Shown here in pieces: positions 21,691 to 32,455 of a stretch of DNA of 64,000 nt. Position 1 is the first letter of the stretch. Every line of letters begins with the position of its first letter. Below the pieces are notes generated by a model that made no database searches, was not told the DNA's origin, and worked only from the letters and a program-made list of their open reading frames with translations. The DNA comes from Epiperipatus broadwayi (taxonomy: Eukaryota > Onychophora > Udeonychophora > Euonychophora > Peripatidae). The stretch covers positions 7,595,506 to 7,659,505 of the forward strand of contig JAQFVV010006200.1 of the NCBI GenBank assembly GCA_028023455.1, written 5' to 3'. The translations under genes and the position numbers were made by a program.

Positions 21691-23205
21691 CAGGAGTTTT
21701 ATCTTGACAATATAAAGCTTCATCCTTACTCTTGTTGGCATTCAAATTCTATATATATAATTAGTTAAGGCAACTATAATCCATGAATGTCTTGGTACAT
21801 TGATTATAAATTTCTGAAGAAGACATTAAATTCATTCATTGCATGAGAATGCCCTTAGCTTGTTTTTTTTTTTTTTTTGACAATATCATTTTGGAATGAA
21901 AATGATATTTCACATATGATTATTTTATAAATATTATTATGCTAGCATGAAAACATTATACCAGTTGCATTTCTATATTTAACTATTTCCATCATCTAAT
22001 CTTAAGTATTGAATGTCTTTAGAAAAAATTAACTTTATTTAAATATTCCTATTACATTCAACTGTTAAGCAATAACACACAAGCTAGTATATGCACACGT
22101 TTCAAGAGATATTCTTCTTTCTTCTTCAGTTATAGCACTAACATAAAACATTATACCAGCTTACTATACTTAATGACGAATAACATTTTAGGATGCAGGA
22201 AGTTTATAAAAGCATTTCATCGTAAGACCATTTACTCTATTGTTAAAAATAATAAGCATATTAAAGATATACTATTTATTAATCATTCCAGCCTTGCTTA
22301 AGCTTATACACACAGAAACAATTATACTACTTAACCGAGATTTCTACGCATGTATAAATATAATATATAATTTCTAATTTTTTTTAATACTCAATAATAT
22401 AAAATTAAAAAAAATAAAAATTGATATTTCTTTTGTCTCTATCTATTTAAAGAAATAAAAATATTTAAATGTACTAAGAAAAGATTTCACTATTGATTTC
22501 AGTTAATACATTTTAATTTGTATTTTTACATAACAAACTCTTCAAAGATATAAACTCAATCTAATTAGAAGGTAATAGAACAATGTAATCAACTTTACAT
22601 GCGTAGCTTTATTTAAAACTAAAAGATTTATTAACAATGTTGATAAGAAAATTCACATACAAAACTCATCTTATTTAATTAAATTGGACAACACGCGCTC
22701 TTACAATCATCGTATAAAAATATGGAAAACGTTTTTTTTTAAAAAAAACGCACATACACTATATCATGAACATTTTCGATATACAAAATCTCTAAAACCT
22801 TTACTTTTCATCTGTGACTCATTAACCAACTTTAATTTAGGTTAAACTGTAAAAACATAATTTCTCTAGTAGTTGTCGTTTTTATATGTTTTGAGATAAA
22901 CAGTACAAAACCTTGATTGGTAACTTTCAGAAAGAATCGTTATTTCTATTTAGAACTCACTTGAGATTCAAATTTTCTTCCAATTTTTATAGCTAGTTTT
23001 ACTGCAATTTAAACCCGCACACGGTCCAATTTCCATACATATTTAATGATGGCTACTATCTCTTAGATAAATATATCATTGTTATTAATAATTATTGTTA
23101 GACTGGGATTATTAATAATAGTACATATTAATGAAATATTCTACTTCTAAATTATAGTCATGCATTACTATTAATGCCGCCTCCTTACTCCGTTCACCCA
23201 AAATT
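21691..23205. other. A+T-rich DNA, no gene recognised
   Basis: Holds a 17-base T run near 21,862-21,878 and a perfect small palindrome at 22730-22750 (cgttttttttt next to aaaaaaaacg). No coding or transposon signal was recognised. Confidence 0.5.
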
Positions 23206-23210
23206 TAAAC

Positions 23211-23265
23211 CAGGGGTGTCCAATCTGCAGCCCAAGATGACTATGAATATGGCCCAACACAAAAT
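23211..23265 (+). mobile_element. hAT-Charlie-like terminal sequence
   Basis: caggggtgtccaatctgcag followed by cccaagatgactatgaatat and ggcccaac is strongly reminiscent of the CAGGGGTGTCCAA...GGCCC ends of Charlie-type hAT elements. No partner end or target duplication was found nearby, so this is a solitary end or a truncated MITE, separate from the hAT element starting at 23906. Confidence 0.45.
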
Positions 23266-23524
23266 CGTAAACATTATTTAAAATATTATGAGATTTTTTT
23301 GTGATTATGTATTACAATGTGATTAAAATTAATGTACATAAGCACTTAAGTACAATGTCAAATATCCAAATACTTTGATCTCTCTTTTACCTTTATAATA
23401 AAAAATAATGTTTTATTGCTTAGATATATTCACTTTCTATATTAGTGATCACAAACATGGAACTTCTTCAACGATTTTTAAGACTCCCTGAATGGGTCGC
23501 TGTATAATTAGGATTATTATTTAA

Positions 23525-23814
23525 TATATAGGGTATATGAGCACAGACTTTCACATGACCCACCACTCTATCTCATATCACTGATACCCTTGAACCCATA
23601 TATGTTGAAAAGATAAGTAATCACCAACATATATGTGGTCAAGTGTATCAATGATATGAGATAGAGTGGTGAGTGGTGGGTCATATGAAAGTCTGTGCTC
23701 ATATACCCTAAATATTACATATATTCGTACAGGTATATAATAATGTAATACAGAAAGCGTACCAATAGCTCAAACAAGCTCTTAATTAAGTATATAATAA
23801 GCCTGTATTTCAGT
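23525..23814 (+). mobile_element. Family B hairpin retroposon, short form
   Basis: The left arm (tatagggtatatgagcacag, actttcacatgacccaccac and so on) is mirrored by the right arm, which ends near 23,712, giving a stem of about 85 bases. The right arm is followed by a one-sided tail of about 100 bases ending tatataataagcctgtattt. The exact 13-base repeat gattattatttaa flanks arms plus tail (23512-23524 and 23815-23827), so the tail belongs to the inserted unit. It has no coding capacity. Confidence 0.8.
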
Positions 23815-24419
23815 GATTATTATTTAAGGACATTTTGCTTAGCAGCTTTCGTTAATGTTTGTATATTTAATGTGTGACTCAAGACAACTCTTCTTTTCTC
23901 TATGTCCCTGGTAGCGAACCTTTTTATGTGTGCTTGCTAAAAATTTCCAAAAAAAAAATTTATTGAATGATTGGCGTGCCATACAATTATTAAATCAAAA
24001 TATAAACAACTTAATTATTGCAGTTTTTTAAAAGTTTATAAAACAAAATAATAATAAGCAAAATTTCTAAATAAGCTAAATACAAGTGAACGATATTTAT
24101 TTAGAAGAGCACAAGTTGAATAAAATATAATAGTAAAAAATTAATAATAATTAAAACAAAATTTTGGAAATAAACATATAAAATCAACATAAATAGATAT
24201 CATTTAATGAGATTTTTGTTGTTGTACATTAGATCCCAAATATTTTATACCTTCTTCATATTTTGGTCTCTTTTAATAATGTACATGCTGAACTAGATTC
24301 AGCTATCATATTCTATTTCTCGAACTGTCTTTAATTAAATTCGTTTCTAAAAACAATGATTCATATGCATATGTAGGGGAGAAAATTGATAATATAGCAG
24401 TCACTCATTGTTTAAACAA

Positions 24420-25990
24420 TTAAATGTTTCAGGTCCAGGTAGTCAATTGTTCCTCTTCAGCATTCGTTTTACATATGTCCAATAATTGACCATTTTCTAT
24501 TCGTTCTAATTCATTCCTCAAATCAACAAATTTCTTTCCATATAGAACTTGATTGAAAATCGACTGATTGCATTTCCATATCTTTCAAATTAACCACTCA
24601 AAACTTTCTAACTTGAGACTATCCATTGATATTATGTCTGGGTATAAAATAAATTTAGATATTTTTGAAAATTATCTGAACTGTGTAAATTTTAAAGAAA
24701 ATTCTTCAATTATTGATTGAATAACAGGACAAAAGTTTTGTGTCAGCTTTTACTTGATCTGGCTTCTCTGAGATTCTAAATCAGTCAAGGACTTTCTTAG
24801 ATTTGGAAAATATTTGGAGGTGTAAGAAATAACATCATGGTTGAAAATTTGTAATTTAACTTCATATGCTTTGATCAAATCAAACATGACAACAATTGTC
24901 TTATTATAACATTGCAGTTTCCCATTTAATTCATTTAGATGTGAACACATATCAGTAAAAAACATTAATTTTAAAAAAGTCATTCTCATTATATTTTTTA
25001 ATGATTTACTCATTATGTAAAAATAGTCTAATTTCTTCTAAATACTCAATGATTCTTTGAACTACTTTTTCTCAATATATTGTTGCGCATAAGTAAACCA
25101 TAATATACTGAGTTTACCTCACTCAATGTATTAAATATAAAATTGATTAGCTTTGTCATAATATTTATAACATCATCCAGTGGCTTAAATCTGACCTTTG
25201 TGCATAAAACCTGCTGATGTACAAATGCACTGAAAACCTAAAATTGAATGTCCAATGTTAGTGAATAAACTGAGAAAACTATTTTCTTTTCAAGTCATAA
25301 GCATCATCTGTAGTTACTGATGCAATTTTGACAACATCTACATTGCAAATATCTATTCCTTTTGTTGTTGTTACTAAAGAGGTTAAACTGATCAATTCTT
25401 CTCTGATATTATTCCCAACACAATAGCAAATAAAAATAGCCAAACGAGCTGATCCATTTATATCTGTACTTTCATCAAAGCAGAGAGAAATTAAACTAGA
25501 AGATTTTATATCTCTTTTTGTTGGTAATATGTTGTTCGCCATTTGCAGGATTCTTTCTTTAATTGTATTTTTAGCCAATGGTAAATCCTTTATGCTCTGA
25601 ATAATTTTTGCTTTGTTTTCAAAATCTTCAAAAAGAATTGGTGTACATTTCATCCAAGCTTCTTTCATATATTCTCCATCATTAAAAGGAAATTGTTCCA
25701 TGTTTGGCAATTATATTTGAAAAAAAAAAACTAGCAGCAGTTATATTTGAATAATTTTTAATAAATTTCACTATATATGTTGATTGAATATTTATATATT
25801 TAAATGCTTGGGAAATATATTCCTTTTGTTCATTTTTACTTTTTTCACAGAGCGATTTATGATTGGTCTCATAATGCTGTTTTACTGATGATATTCTCAA
25901 TACAATTGTTCCGGAATATAAAACACAGTGCCTTTGTTAATCATTTCATACTCATCAGTCCACCAATTTTGAAATTCCCTACTGCTTGAC
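24420..25990 (-). pseudogene. hAT transposase of the GTF2IRD2/EPM2AIP1-like type, decayed
   Basis: The minus strand holds ordered pieces of a hAT transposase. A zinc-finger-like start (SVKQHYETNH, about 25,880) resembles the end of a BED-type finger. Then DGEYMKEAWMKC, ILFEDFENKAKII and SLCFDESTDINGSARLAIFI follow, with the first catalytic Asp within the CFDESTD motif near 25,465. REELISLTSL, then ASVTTDDA near 25,310 for the second Asp region, and FVHQQVLCTK near 25,225 come next. FFTDMCSHLNELNGKLQ (24,920-24,970) with an FPNLRKSL-type tail completes the order. The pieces are in at least three frames with internal deletions, and the C-terminal dimerisation motif is unrecognisable. It could resemble a domesticated gene, but stops and flanking TIRs argue for a dead transposon. 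Confidence 0.8.
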
Positions 25991-26186
25991 AATTTTTGTT
26001 TTTCATTTTCATTAATCATATTAATATAATGATAACAAATTTATTTAAAAGTAAATTTAAATGAGCTTTAGTAATTATATAAATCAAATATTTTTTTCTA
26101 TGTTAAAATATATTTACTTTTACAGCAAAACTTCAAGCAAAAAAAAACATTTAATAGCATTAATTACACATTTCATTTCTTTGTTT

Positions 26187-26928
26187 ATAGACAGGGTACG
26201 AGCACAGACTTTCACATGACCCACCACTCTCCACACTATCTCATAACCCTGATACACCCGAACACACATATGTCGAAAAGATAAATAATCACCAATATAC
26301 ATATTTCATGCTAAACCAGCAATCATCAGTTGGTCCAGATTACCATCTCCACACATATATGCTACAAGTGCTCAGATATATATTAAGATAGCAAATCCTC
26401 CTACTTTAATGGACAGGCTTCAATGTACTCCACACTCCAACTCTTCAACTGTCCATCCAATTGAAAATCTGATGATGGAACGCTCAAAGGCCACCCTTAG
26501 GCTGAGATTGTTGTCACACCCATGTTGACCTAAAGGTCAATCTGACCCCTCATGTACAGGACATAATCCATAAAATACATATACATCATCAGATTTTCAA
26601 TTGGATGGACAGTTGAAGAGTTGGAGTGTGGAGGAGTGTGGAGTACATTGAAGCCTGTCCATTAAAGTAGGAGGATTTGCTATCTTAATATATATCTGAG
26701 CACTTGTAGCATATATGTGTGGAGATGGTAATCTGGACCAACTGATGATTGCTGGTTTAGCATGAAATACGAATATTGGTGATTATTTATCTTTTCGACA
26801 TATGTGTGTTCGGGTGTATCAGTGTTATGAGATAGTGTGGAGAGTGATGGGTCATGTGAAAGTCTGTGCTCATACCCTGTCTATTACATATATAGATACA
26901 GGTATATATAAGCCTGTGTATTTCATCT
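26187..26928 (+). mobile_element. Family B hairpin retroposon, long palindromic form
   Basis: Two inverted arms of roughly 300 bases (left arm starting tagacagggtacgagcacag, right arm ending near 26,885) surround a unique centre of about 100 bases (26,485-26,585). A 3' tail attacatatatagataca to tgtgtatttcatct follows the right arm only. The exact 12-base repeat atttctttgttt flanks arms plus tail (26175-26186 and 26929-26940). Arms are nearly identical, so it is young relative to its host hAT element. It has no coding capacity. Single-arm and direct-dimer relatives occur at 32.1, 42.1 and 51 kb. Confidence 0.85.
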
Positions 26929-27409
26929 ATTTCTTTGTTTGTGATTTTGATTACATTAAAAAAAAATGATGTCAAGGATGTTTAGATGAAAAAAGATTAG
27001 GACAGAAAAACCATTTGATTACTTTTACTTTAGATTTGAAAAAAAATTACTTCAAAGAGTTATAAAATATTTTACTGAGTTTACTTTCTAGTTTTATTGG
27101 AATCATTTGACAAGTTTACAGAATATGATAGCACAGTATGCTGGTACTACTTTATTTGACTTAAAATATAATTTATTACTTTTAATCAGAGTTCAATTGT
27201 AAATTGAATTCTAATATAGTATTATATTTATTTATTTTATCTTTAGTTTATAGTAAATTTTTATTAGTACAGATTTTAGCAACAAAAAAAATATTGAATA
27301 ATTTAAGACCTAGAAAAGTATGATATATAAATAGTTTGCATGCCAGTAAAAAATTCAAACATGCCATCTTTGGCATGTGTGCTATAGGTTTGCCATCAAT
27401 GCTCTATGT

Positions 27410-28738
27410 AATTCAGAGAATTCAAAAGTTTGGTTAGTCTGACTTAAATATATATTTGGAATCTTCTGCTTAGTATATTATACTTCTACAATTGGCCAAA
27501 ACATTTTAAAACAAATGGCTGAACTAAAAGCATTAATTAAATGCAGGCTTGTTAATTAAAAACCTAGCAAAATATAATAGATAAATAATGAATGATGATG
27601 AAGATATATGAGGTCTATTATGATCTGAGGTAAATCCAGATACTAGTCCAGCAAAATGCAAGCAGGCATCAGTTGCCTTTATCCCCCAATATCTTTATTC
27701 ATTTGTTTTAAGTGTGATATGGTTAAATAAAAGTTTTCAAATATATATATATAAATCATGTTATCCGTGCACATTTTTATGATTCTAAGTCATTAAAATA
27801 TGCTAAAATGTTAATCTATTACTAATAATATCTGTTATTTACGTTAGACCTCTGACAGATCTCTAATAGAACTTTAGAAATGCTCTTTTTTATGAGTGGC
27901 TAATTATGGGTTAAATAGTTATCCAGAAAATTCTAATAAATATTGCAATACAATAATCCCATTTCATATGATTTTCAAGTATTTTTTTTATAAGTCTTTG
28001 ACAAGAATTGAGCTAAATAATACTAGCCAACATGATTTTGTGGAATATAGAAAATAGGTTATTTTAATTAAGCCAACACCCTGAGTGTGAAAATGATGTC
28101 ACTTTCTTCATTTCATGTTGCAATTCTATTTTTTTTTAGTATCTCCAACTCTAAAATGTAATGCTGAGATTCTTACACATCTCCCTTGAGATGGTATTTT
28201 TCATCTCATAATAAAATATGTAGATATTTTTAGATTTAGTTTTTTTCATGTTTGCTTAATTTATAACCCATTCTCCATCATATATAATATTCACACACAT
28301 TAGTAATATGCGCGCATGTGTGTGTGTGTGTGTACAATTGTACTTTAAGTTAAAAGGATCTTATTTTAAAATAAAAGTTAAAAGCATGACCAATTAATTA
28401 AAGGAATGTGAATGTAGTACATACAATGGGAAAAGGGTAGGTAATGGAAAGAAGCCATTATAGGAGGAAATGTGGGTGCCTTATTTCCCTATCTATAGAT
28501 ATAATCAGCTGAAATAGTTAAAGTTGAACACCTTTAGCAGAAAGTGAAGTATGAGGAAGTAGAAGGCTAATGGAATGGCAATTAAAATTAAAAGTAGGAC
28601 CAAATCCATTAAGAACTCAAAAAGTGTTTCCGATGTGTCCAAATTAGGAATATAAGCTTCGAAAGGGACATTGTTTGGGCTGAGAGATATATAATTTTCT
28701 GAGGATTCTAATTATTGGTCTGATTATTATTATTTTCA
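27410..28738. other. A+T-rich DNA, no gene recognised
   Basis: Nothing recognised except a TG microsatellite preceded by gcgcgc near 28,309-28,333. The composition is slightly less A+T-rich from about 28,380 onward, leading into the candidate exon at 28773-28870. Confidence 0.5.
28308..28333. repeat. (GC)/(TG)n microsatellite
   Basis: atgcgcgcatgtgtgtgtgt with further TG units. Confidence 0.85.
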
Positions 28739-28772
28739 TTATTCGTGATATTTTTGAAAATGTTTAAAGTAC

Positions 28773-28870
28773 CTGCCATCATGAGCAAGTAGTTGAGCAT
28801 CTGCTTCTCCACAGTCATCAGCGAAGTCCAGCATCCAAAAGAGAGTTCCATCAACTTGACTAAAATCCAT
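28773..28870 (-). CDS. Candidate single coding exon of unknown host gene
   Basis: The minus strand has an ATG (28870-28868) opening a 43-codon frame with the acidic, aromatic stretch MDFSQVDGTLFWMLDFADDC and then GEADAQLLAHDG. It stops at 28739-28741. Inside it the sequence CAG followed by GTACTT gives a strong splice donor at 28772/28773, so a first exon ending there is plausible. Base composition over these 130 bases is clearly less A+T-rich than the surroundings. LDFADD recalls the RT catalytic box, but the residues after it are hydrophilic, unlike any RT I know. Without a search it is either a real short exon or chance. Confidence 0.25.
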
Positions 28871-30020
28871 CTATGCTCCTGCCAACTCCATGCTGATCCT
28901 GAGAAACCATGAATTGCTGTATTAATGTCTAAACAGATAAATCTACAGAGCCACTACAGTGTTGCCAATAAACTTTGTTTAAAATATATTCAACTGCTTT
29001 TACTAACTGTAACTCAATTATTGTATTTTTTCTCTCTCACTAGTCTTAACTTTAGTAAAATTCGATAATATTGTTACTTATGTCAAAATCTACTGGTTTT
29101 AATTATTTAAAAATTCAAATGTAAATTATTTTATTTGTATGTTAACTTGAATGATGGAGGGAGCAAATTTTCAAATAGTTTTAAAATGTGTTTACACTTC
29201 TCTTACCCTGATGTCCCAAGGGATATCATGTGTGGAAAAAATGCTAAGTTTAAAATATAAAGTAAATAACAATATTCTTGAGGTTACAGCCTTAGTAAAT
29301 ATTACTTAATATAATAATGTGCATTTAATATAAATTTATAAATAACAATATGTATTTTGATTGATTTTCCACTTTTCTTTTCCTCCATCTTGTCAAGTAA
29401 AGTTATTTTTTATTTCTTAAAATCTGTTAAAAGAGTTATCAAAAGATGATGAGCAAATTCTCATTATTCAATTATATAAATAAATTTGCTTGACATGTTG
29501 TCCTATAAATATATGATAAAACCAATACATTAATTTTGTCTTATGATTAGAGATTTCTATAATATAAAATAATATATTAATTCTGTTTATAATTAAAGAT
29601 TTCCATAACATAAAGATAATGTTAATAATTTTGTTTATAAATAAATATTTTCATCATGTATCAATATTAGTGATTTATTTAAAGGTTCATATTGCATTAC
29701 CTATGTGTGCATTGTAATATATATATATAAATTGAACCATAACTTCTTTATTAGTAATGTAATGGACCTCGCTATCATTCCATGTTATGTGTAATTAATA
29801 TTCCTCCACATTTTAAATATGATAATTAGAGTTTAAAAGTTAAAGATTATTTTGTTAATATATTATTGTGAATGGGTTCTAGCTTATAATATAAGTCATA
29901 CTTGATTAAATGGGTATATGTGCTATCTTATAAAATGAAATTCATTATGTTAATTTTGTATGGGAGAAAGGTTAAATAAATCTTAATTTTATTTTTGTAA
30001 TTGCATTCCCCCAATTAAGG
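28871..30020. other. A+T-rich DNA with one dispersed-repeat fragment
   Basis: Apart from 29281-29340 nothing was recognised. The sequence from about 29,300 to 30,000 is extremely A+T-rich, with imperfect local repeats such as attaattttgtttataa. Confidence 0.5.
29281..29340 (-). repeat. Second copy of the 7.2-kb dispersed repeat end
   Basis: ggttacagccttagtaaata and the following attactta...gtgcatttaatataaattt are the reverse complement of about 7,150-7,216, including sequence outside the small inverted-repeat element there. The repeat unit is therefore larger than that element, or the element inserted into a copy of this repeat. Confidence 0.55.
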
Positions 30021-31085
30021 GTATCGCAATAATCTTATTAAATGATTCATTACCTTGGCTTCCTGAATGGTTCCTTCATTCACATATAGACAGAGTGTCC
30101 AGTGCCTACTATATCCCTTTGTGTATGCCTGGGCTCCTAATCTCAGAATTAACTCCAGTCTAGGTTCTGTATTGGAGCTGAAGACTCCTCATAACCCCAA
30201 ATCCTAGATTTAGCACATTGTATCTTCTTTAAAATGCACTCTTGATTAGAAGCAGGAGCATTCCTGCTGCTGAGGATATCCTTGTTTAATAATGAACCCT
30301 GGCATTAGATCACTAAGCTGATCTTATTTTCTAACTTTGACAGATCACACTTAACATAGTACCACAATGCTTCTAATTACTCTTTAATCATTAACCTTCA
30401 CCTATGTTCAGCTGTAGCCCCAGGTGGCCTGAGATCAAACCCACTCACAATTGTCCCGTTAAGTGTAAATAGATAATAGCACTAGAGAGTCAAACCCAAA
30501 ATAGACTGATAGCCTTCTTATACTTTCACTATGGATTAAATTGGTCACATATTATTTCTATAAGTCACCATCATCTTTACATACATATGTGAAACCCAAT
30601 AGATTATTTTATTTTAAGAAATACATAATATACCCTATTCATCATTTTATTTCATATAATAAACATTATTTTATTATTAATAATTATAAGCATATAATTA
30701 TTTGCAAATTGTAACTCTAGAAATAATCATATAGAATTAAGGTTAGTTCATCAATTGCAGAAATATGCATATCCATAATTTTGTATATCACCATTTAAAG
30801 CATTCTATTTATAGCCAGATAAAGATGATAAATTAGATTTAGTGATGTGTAAGATCTGAGCTACTGAAAGAACCCTGAGGATAGAGTCCATGCTGAACCC
30901 TGAGCTAAGTTGTGCTGTATGAAGAAGAGATACTATATGACATCAAGAGTGGTAGTTATGCAGGGGAGACCAGGAAGCCTAGGTAGGGGCTTAAACTATG
31001 ATCATGGGATAGACCTCCGTATACTGGTTGAGAGTCCCTGCCTGATCTTTTGGTCTTGTTACAAATTATACATGTTTGACTGTTA
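30021..31085. other. Less A+T-rich segments of unknown nature
   Basis: Two stretches (about 30,040-30,500 and 30,840-31,080) have more G+C than the flanks and look like degraded repeats or transcribed sequence. The minus strand near 30,440 contains gagtgggtttgatctcagg, a B-box-like word, so a worn tRNA-derived SINE is possible. No frame with recognisable motifs was found, including the plus-strand frame at 30910-31128, which ends in a TA microsatellite. Confidence 0.35.
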
Positions 31086-31087
31086 CA

Positions 31088-31112
31088 ATATATATATATA
31101 TATATATATATA
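31088..31112. repeat. (TA)n microsatellite
   Basis: About 24 bases of uninterrupted TA repeat. Confidence 0.95.
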
Positions 31113-31215
31113 CTTAAAATTTATTTAGTTTAATCTATAGGACTAAAATAGATTTGTTACACTGATCTATTAATTAATCAAGTCTAAAATTGTCTTTTAA
31201 GTATATCTTAGTATA

Positions 31216-31528
31216 AACAGAGCAAAACTCTCCATACAGTATTGCCACCTGTGCTAAACAGAGTAATCAATGGATGCCAGAAGGCTTGTGCATAAAATCC
31301 CTATCTAATGCCTACTCATCCAATATCCCCAGACTAGTTTCTGGTTTGTGGCCTTCGTCAGTGAGGAGCTTTGGATCTGAGAGCACTGCATCTAGATCTT
31401 AGAATCTAATGCAACCCTCTAGCAACCACCTTTTATCTCTGTTTAGCACAGGTGGCAATACTGTATAGAGAGTTTTGCTCTGTTTATCAACAATTAATGT
31501 GCTAGTATAGGAAATGTGATCATGTGAT
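31216..31528 (+). mobile_element. Family A hairpin retroposon, full form
   Basis: A 49-base left arm (aacagagcaaaactctccat through gctaaacagag) is mirrored near 31,440-31,489, with about 175 bases of unique sequence between. A one-sided tail of about 40 bases, ending ggaaatgtgatcatgtgat, follows the right arm. The exact 15-base repeat gtatatcttagtata flanks the whole (31201-31215 and 31529-31543). A duplication this long and the one-sided tail fit target-primed reverse transcription better than a cut-and-paste transposon. It has no coding capacity. Confidence 0.8.
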
Positions 31529-31543
31529 GTATATCTTAGTATA

Positions 31544-31980
31544 TATAAAGGATTTGAACTCAGACTTTCAAACAGCTATCTAATTCATCTTATACAACTG
31601 ATACACATGATCACATACATGTGGAAAGGATAAATGATCTCCAATATATGTATTTCATGCTGAACACATCAATTGGTTTAGATTGCTATCCCCCACATAT
31701 CTATACAATCAGTGCTGTTTTTTTAAGATAGCAAACCTTCCAACTATAATAAACAAGCTTAAAGTTTGAAGATTTGCTGTCTTAAAAAATACTGAGCACT
31801 GATTGTATATATGAATGGAAGACAGTGATCTGAACCAACAGATGAATGCTGGTTTAGCATGAAATAAGTATAATGGAGATCATTTATCTTTTCCACATGT
31901 ATGTAGTCATGATCAGTTGTATAAGATGGATTAAATGGCTATGGGTGTTTGAAAGTCTGAGTTCAAATTCCTTATATTTA
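31544..31980. mobile_element. Family B hairpin, diverged subfamily
   Basis: Inverted arms: ggatttgaactcagactttc at the left is mirrored by gaaagtctgagttcaaattc near 31,950. Further in, cacatacatgtggaaaggat pairs with atcttttccacatgtatgta, meeting near 31,755. Motifs such as tgctggtttagcatgaaat and gagcactgattgtatatat identify it as family B. It abuts the target duplication of the family A element to its left. Its own target duplication was not found. Confidence 0.7.
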
Positions 31981-32079
31981 CATTAAGTTTAATACAGATA
32001 ATATATAAGTATTTAAATATTACATATTCAGCCTATATTCTGCCTACCCCTCTTCTGTATCCCTCTTCTGTATAATTAA

Positions 32080-32450
32080 ATGGACATATTAAAGTCCTAT
32101 TTGTGAGGGATCAGATTGACTTAAGGTCAACATGGGTATGACAATAATATTGGCATCAGCAATGATTTTGAGTATTCTATCTTTAGATTTTCAATGATAA
32201 GGATGGCTGAAAAGCTGGAGAGTGGAGAAGATTGAAGCTTGCCCATTAAAGTTTGAAGATTTTCTATTTTAAGAAAGGCTGAGCACTGATTGTATATATG
32301 TGTGGGAGATGATGATCTGGACCAAGTGATGAGTGTTGATTTAGTATGAAATACATATATTGGAGATCATTTATATTTTCCACATGTATGTGGCCATGTC
32401 TGTCGGTTATATAAGATGGATTGTATGAATGTGGGTATTTGAAAGAAATT
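32080..32450 (+). mobile_element. Family B element, single-arm copy
   Basis: Contains the family B blocks in sense order: gaggggtcag-like ggatcagattgacttaaggt, then agattttcaatgataaggat, gaagcttgcccattaaagtt, gagcactgattgtatatatg, ggaccaagtgatga and gaaatacatatattggagat. No inverted arm is present. Its 3' end runs into a LINE fragment at about 32,455. Confidence 0.65.
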
Positions 32451-32455
32451 AACAG

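Larger units (their letters stand above)
23906..27401 (-). mobile_element. hAT DNA transposon, complete outline, decayed
   Basis: The exact 8-base repeat ctctatgt flanks the unit (23898-23905 and 27402-27409), as expected for hAT. The left end reads ccctggtagcgaaccttttt and the complement of the right end catTGATGGCAAACCtatag. Both match the TGRTRGCRAACC core common in hAT termini, and TGTGTGCT/GCACACATGCC follows on each side. The interior carries a decayed transposase on the minus strand (24,420-25,990) and a nested family B hairpin element (26187-26928). TIRs have diverged at about one third of positions. Confidence 0.85.

Noticed and set aside
31216-31528. Family A as a TIR-type MITE
   Set aside because: The inverted arms are internal to a one-sided tail, several copies lack the right arm, and TSD length varies from 10 to 15 bases. 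These features disfavour cut-and-paste transposition.
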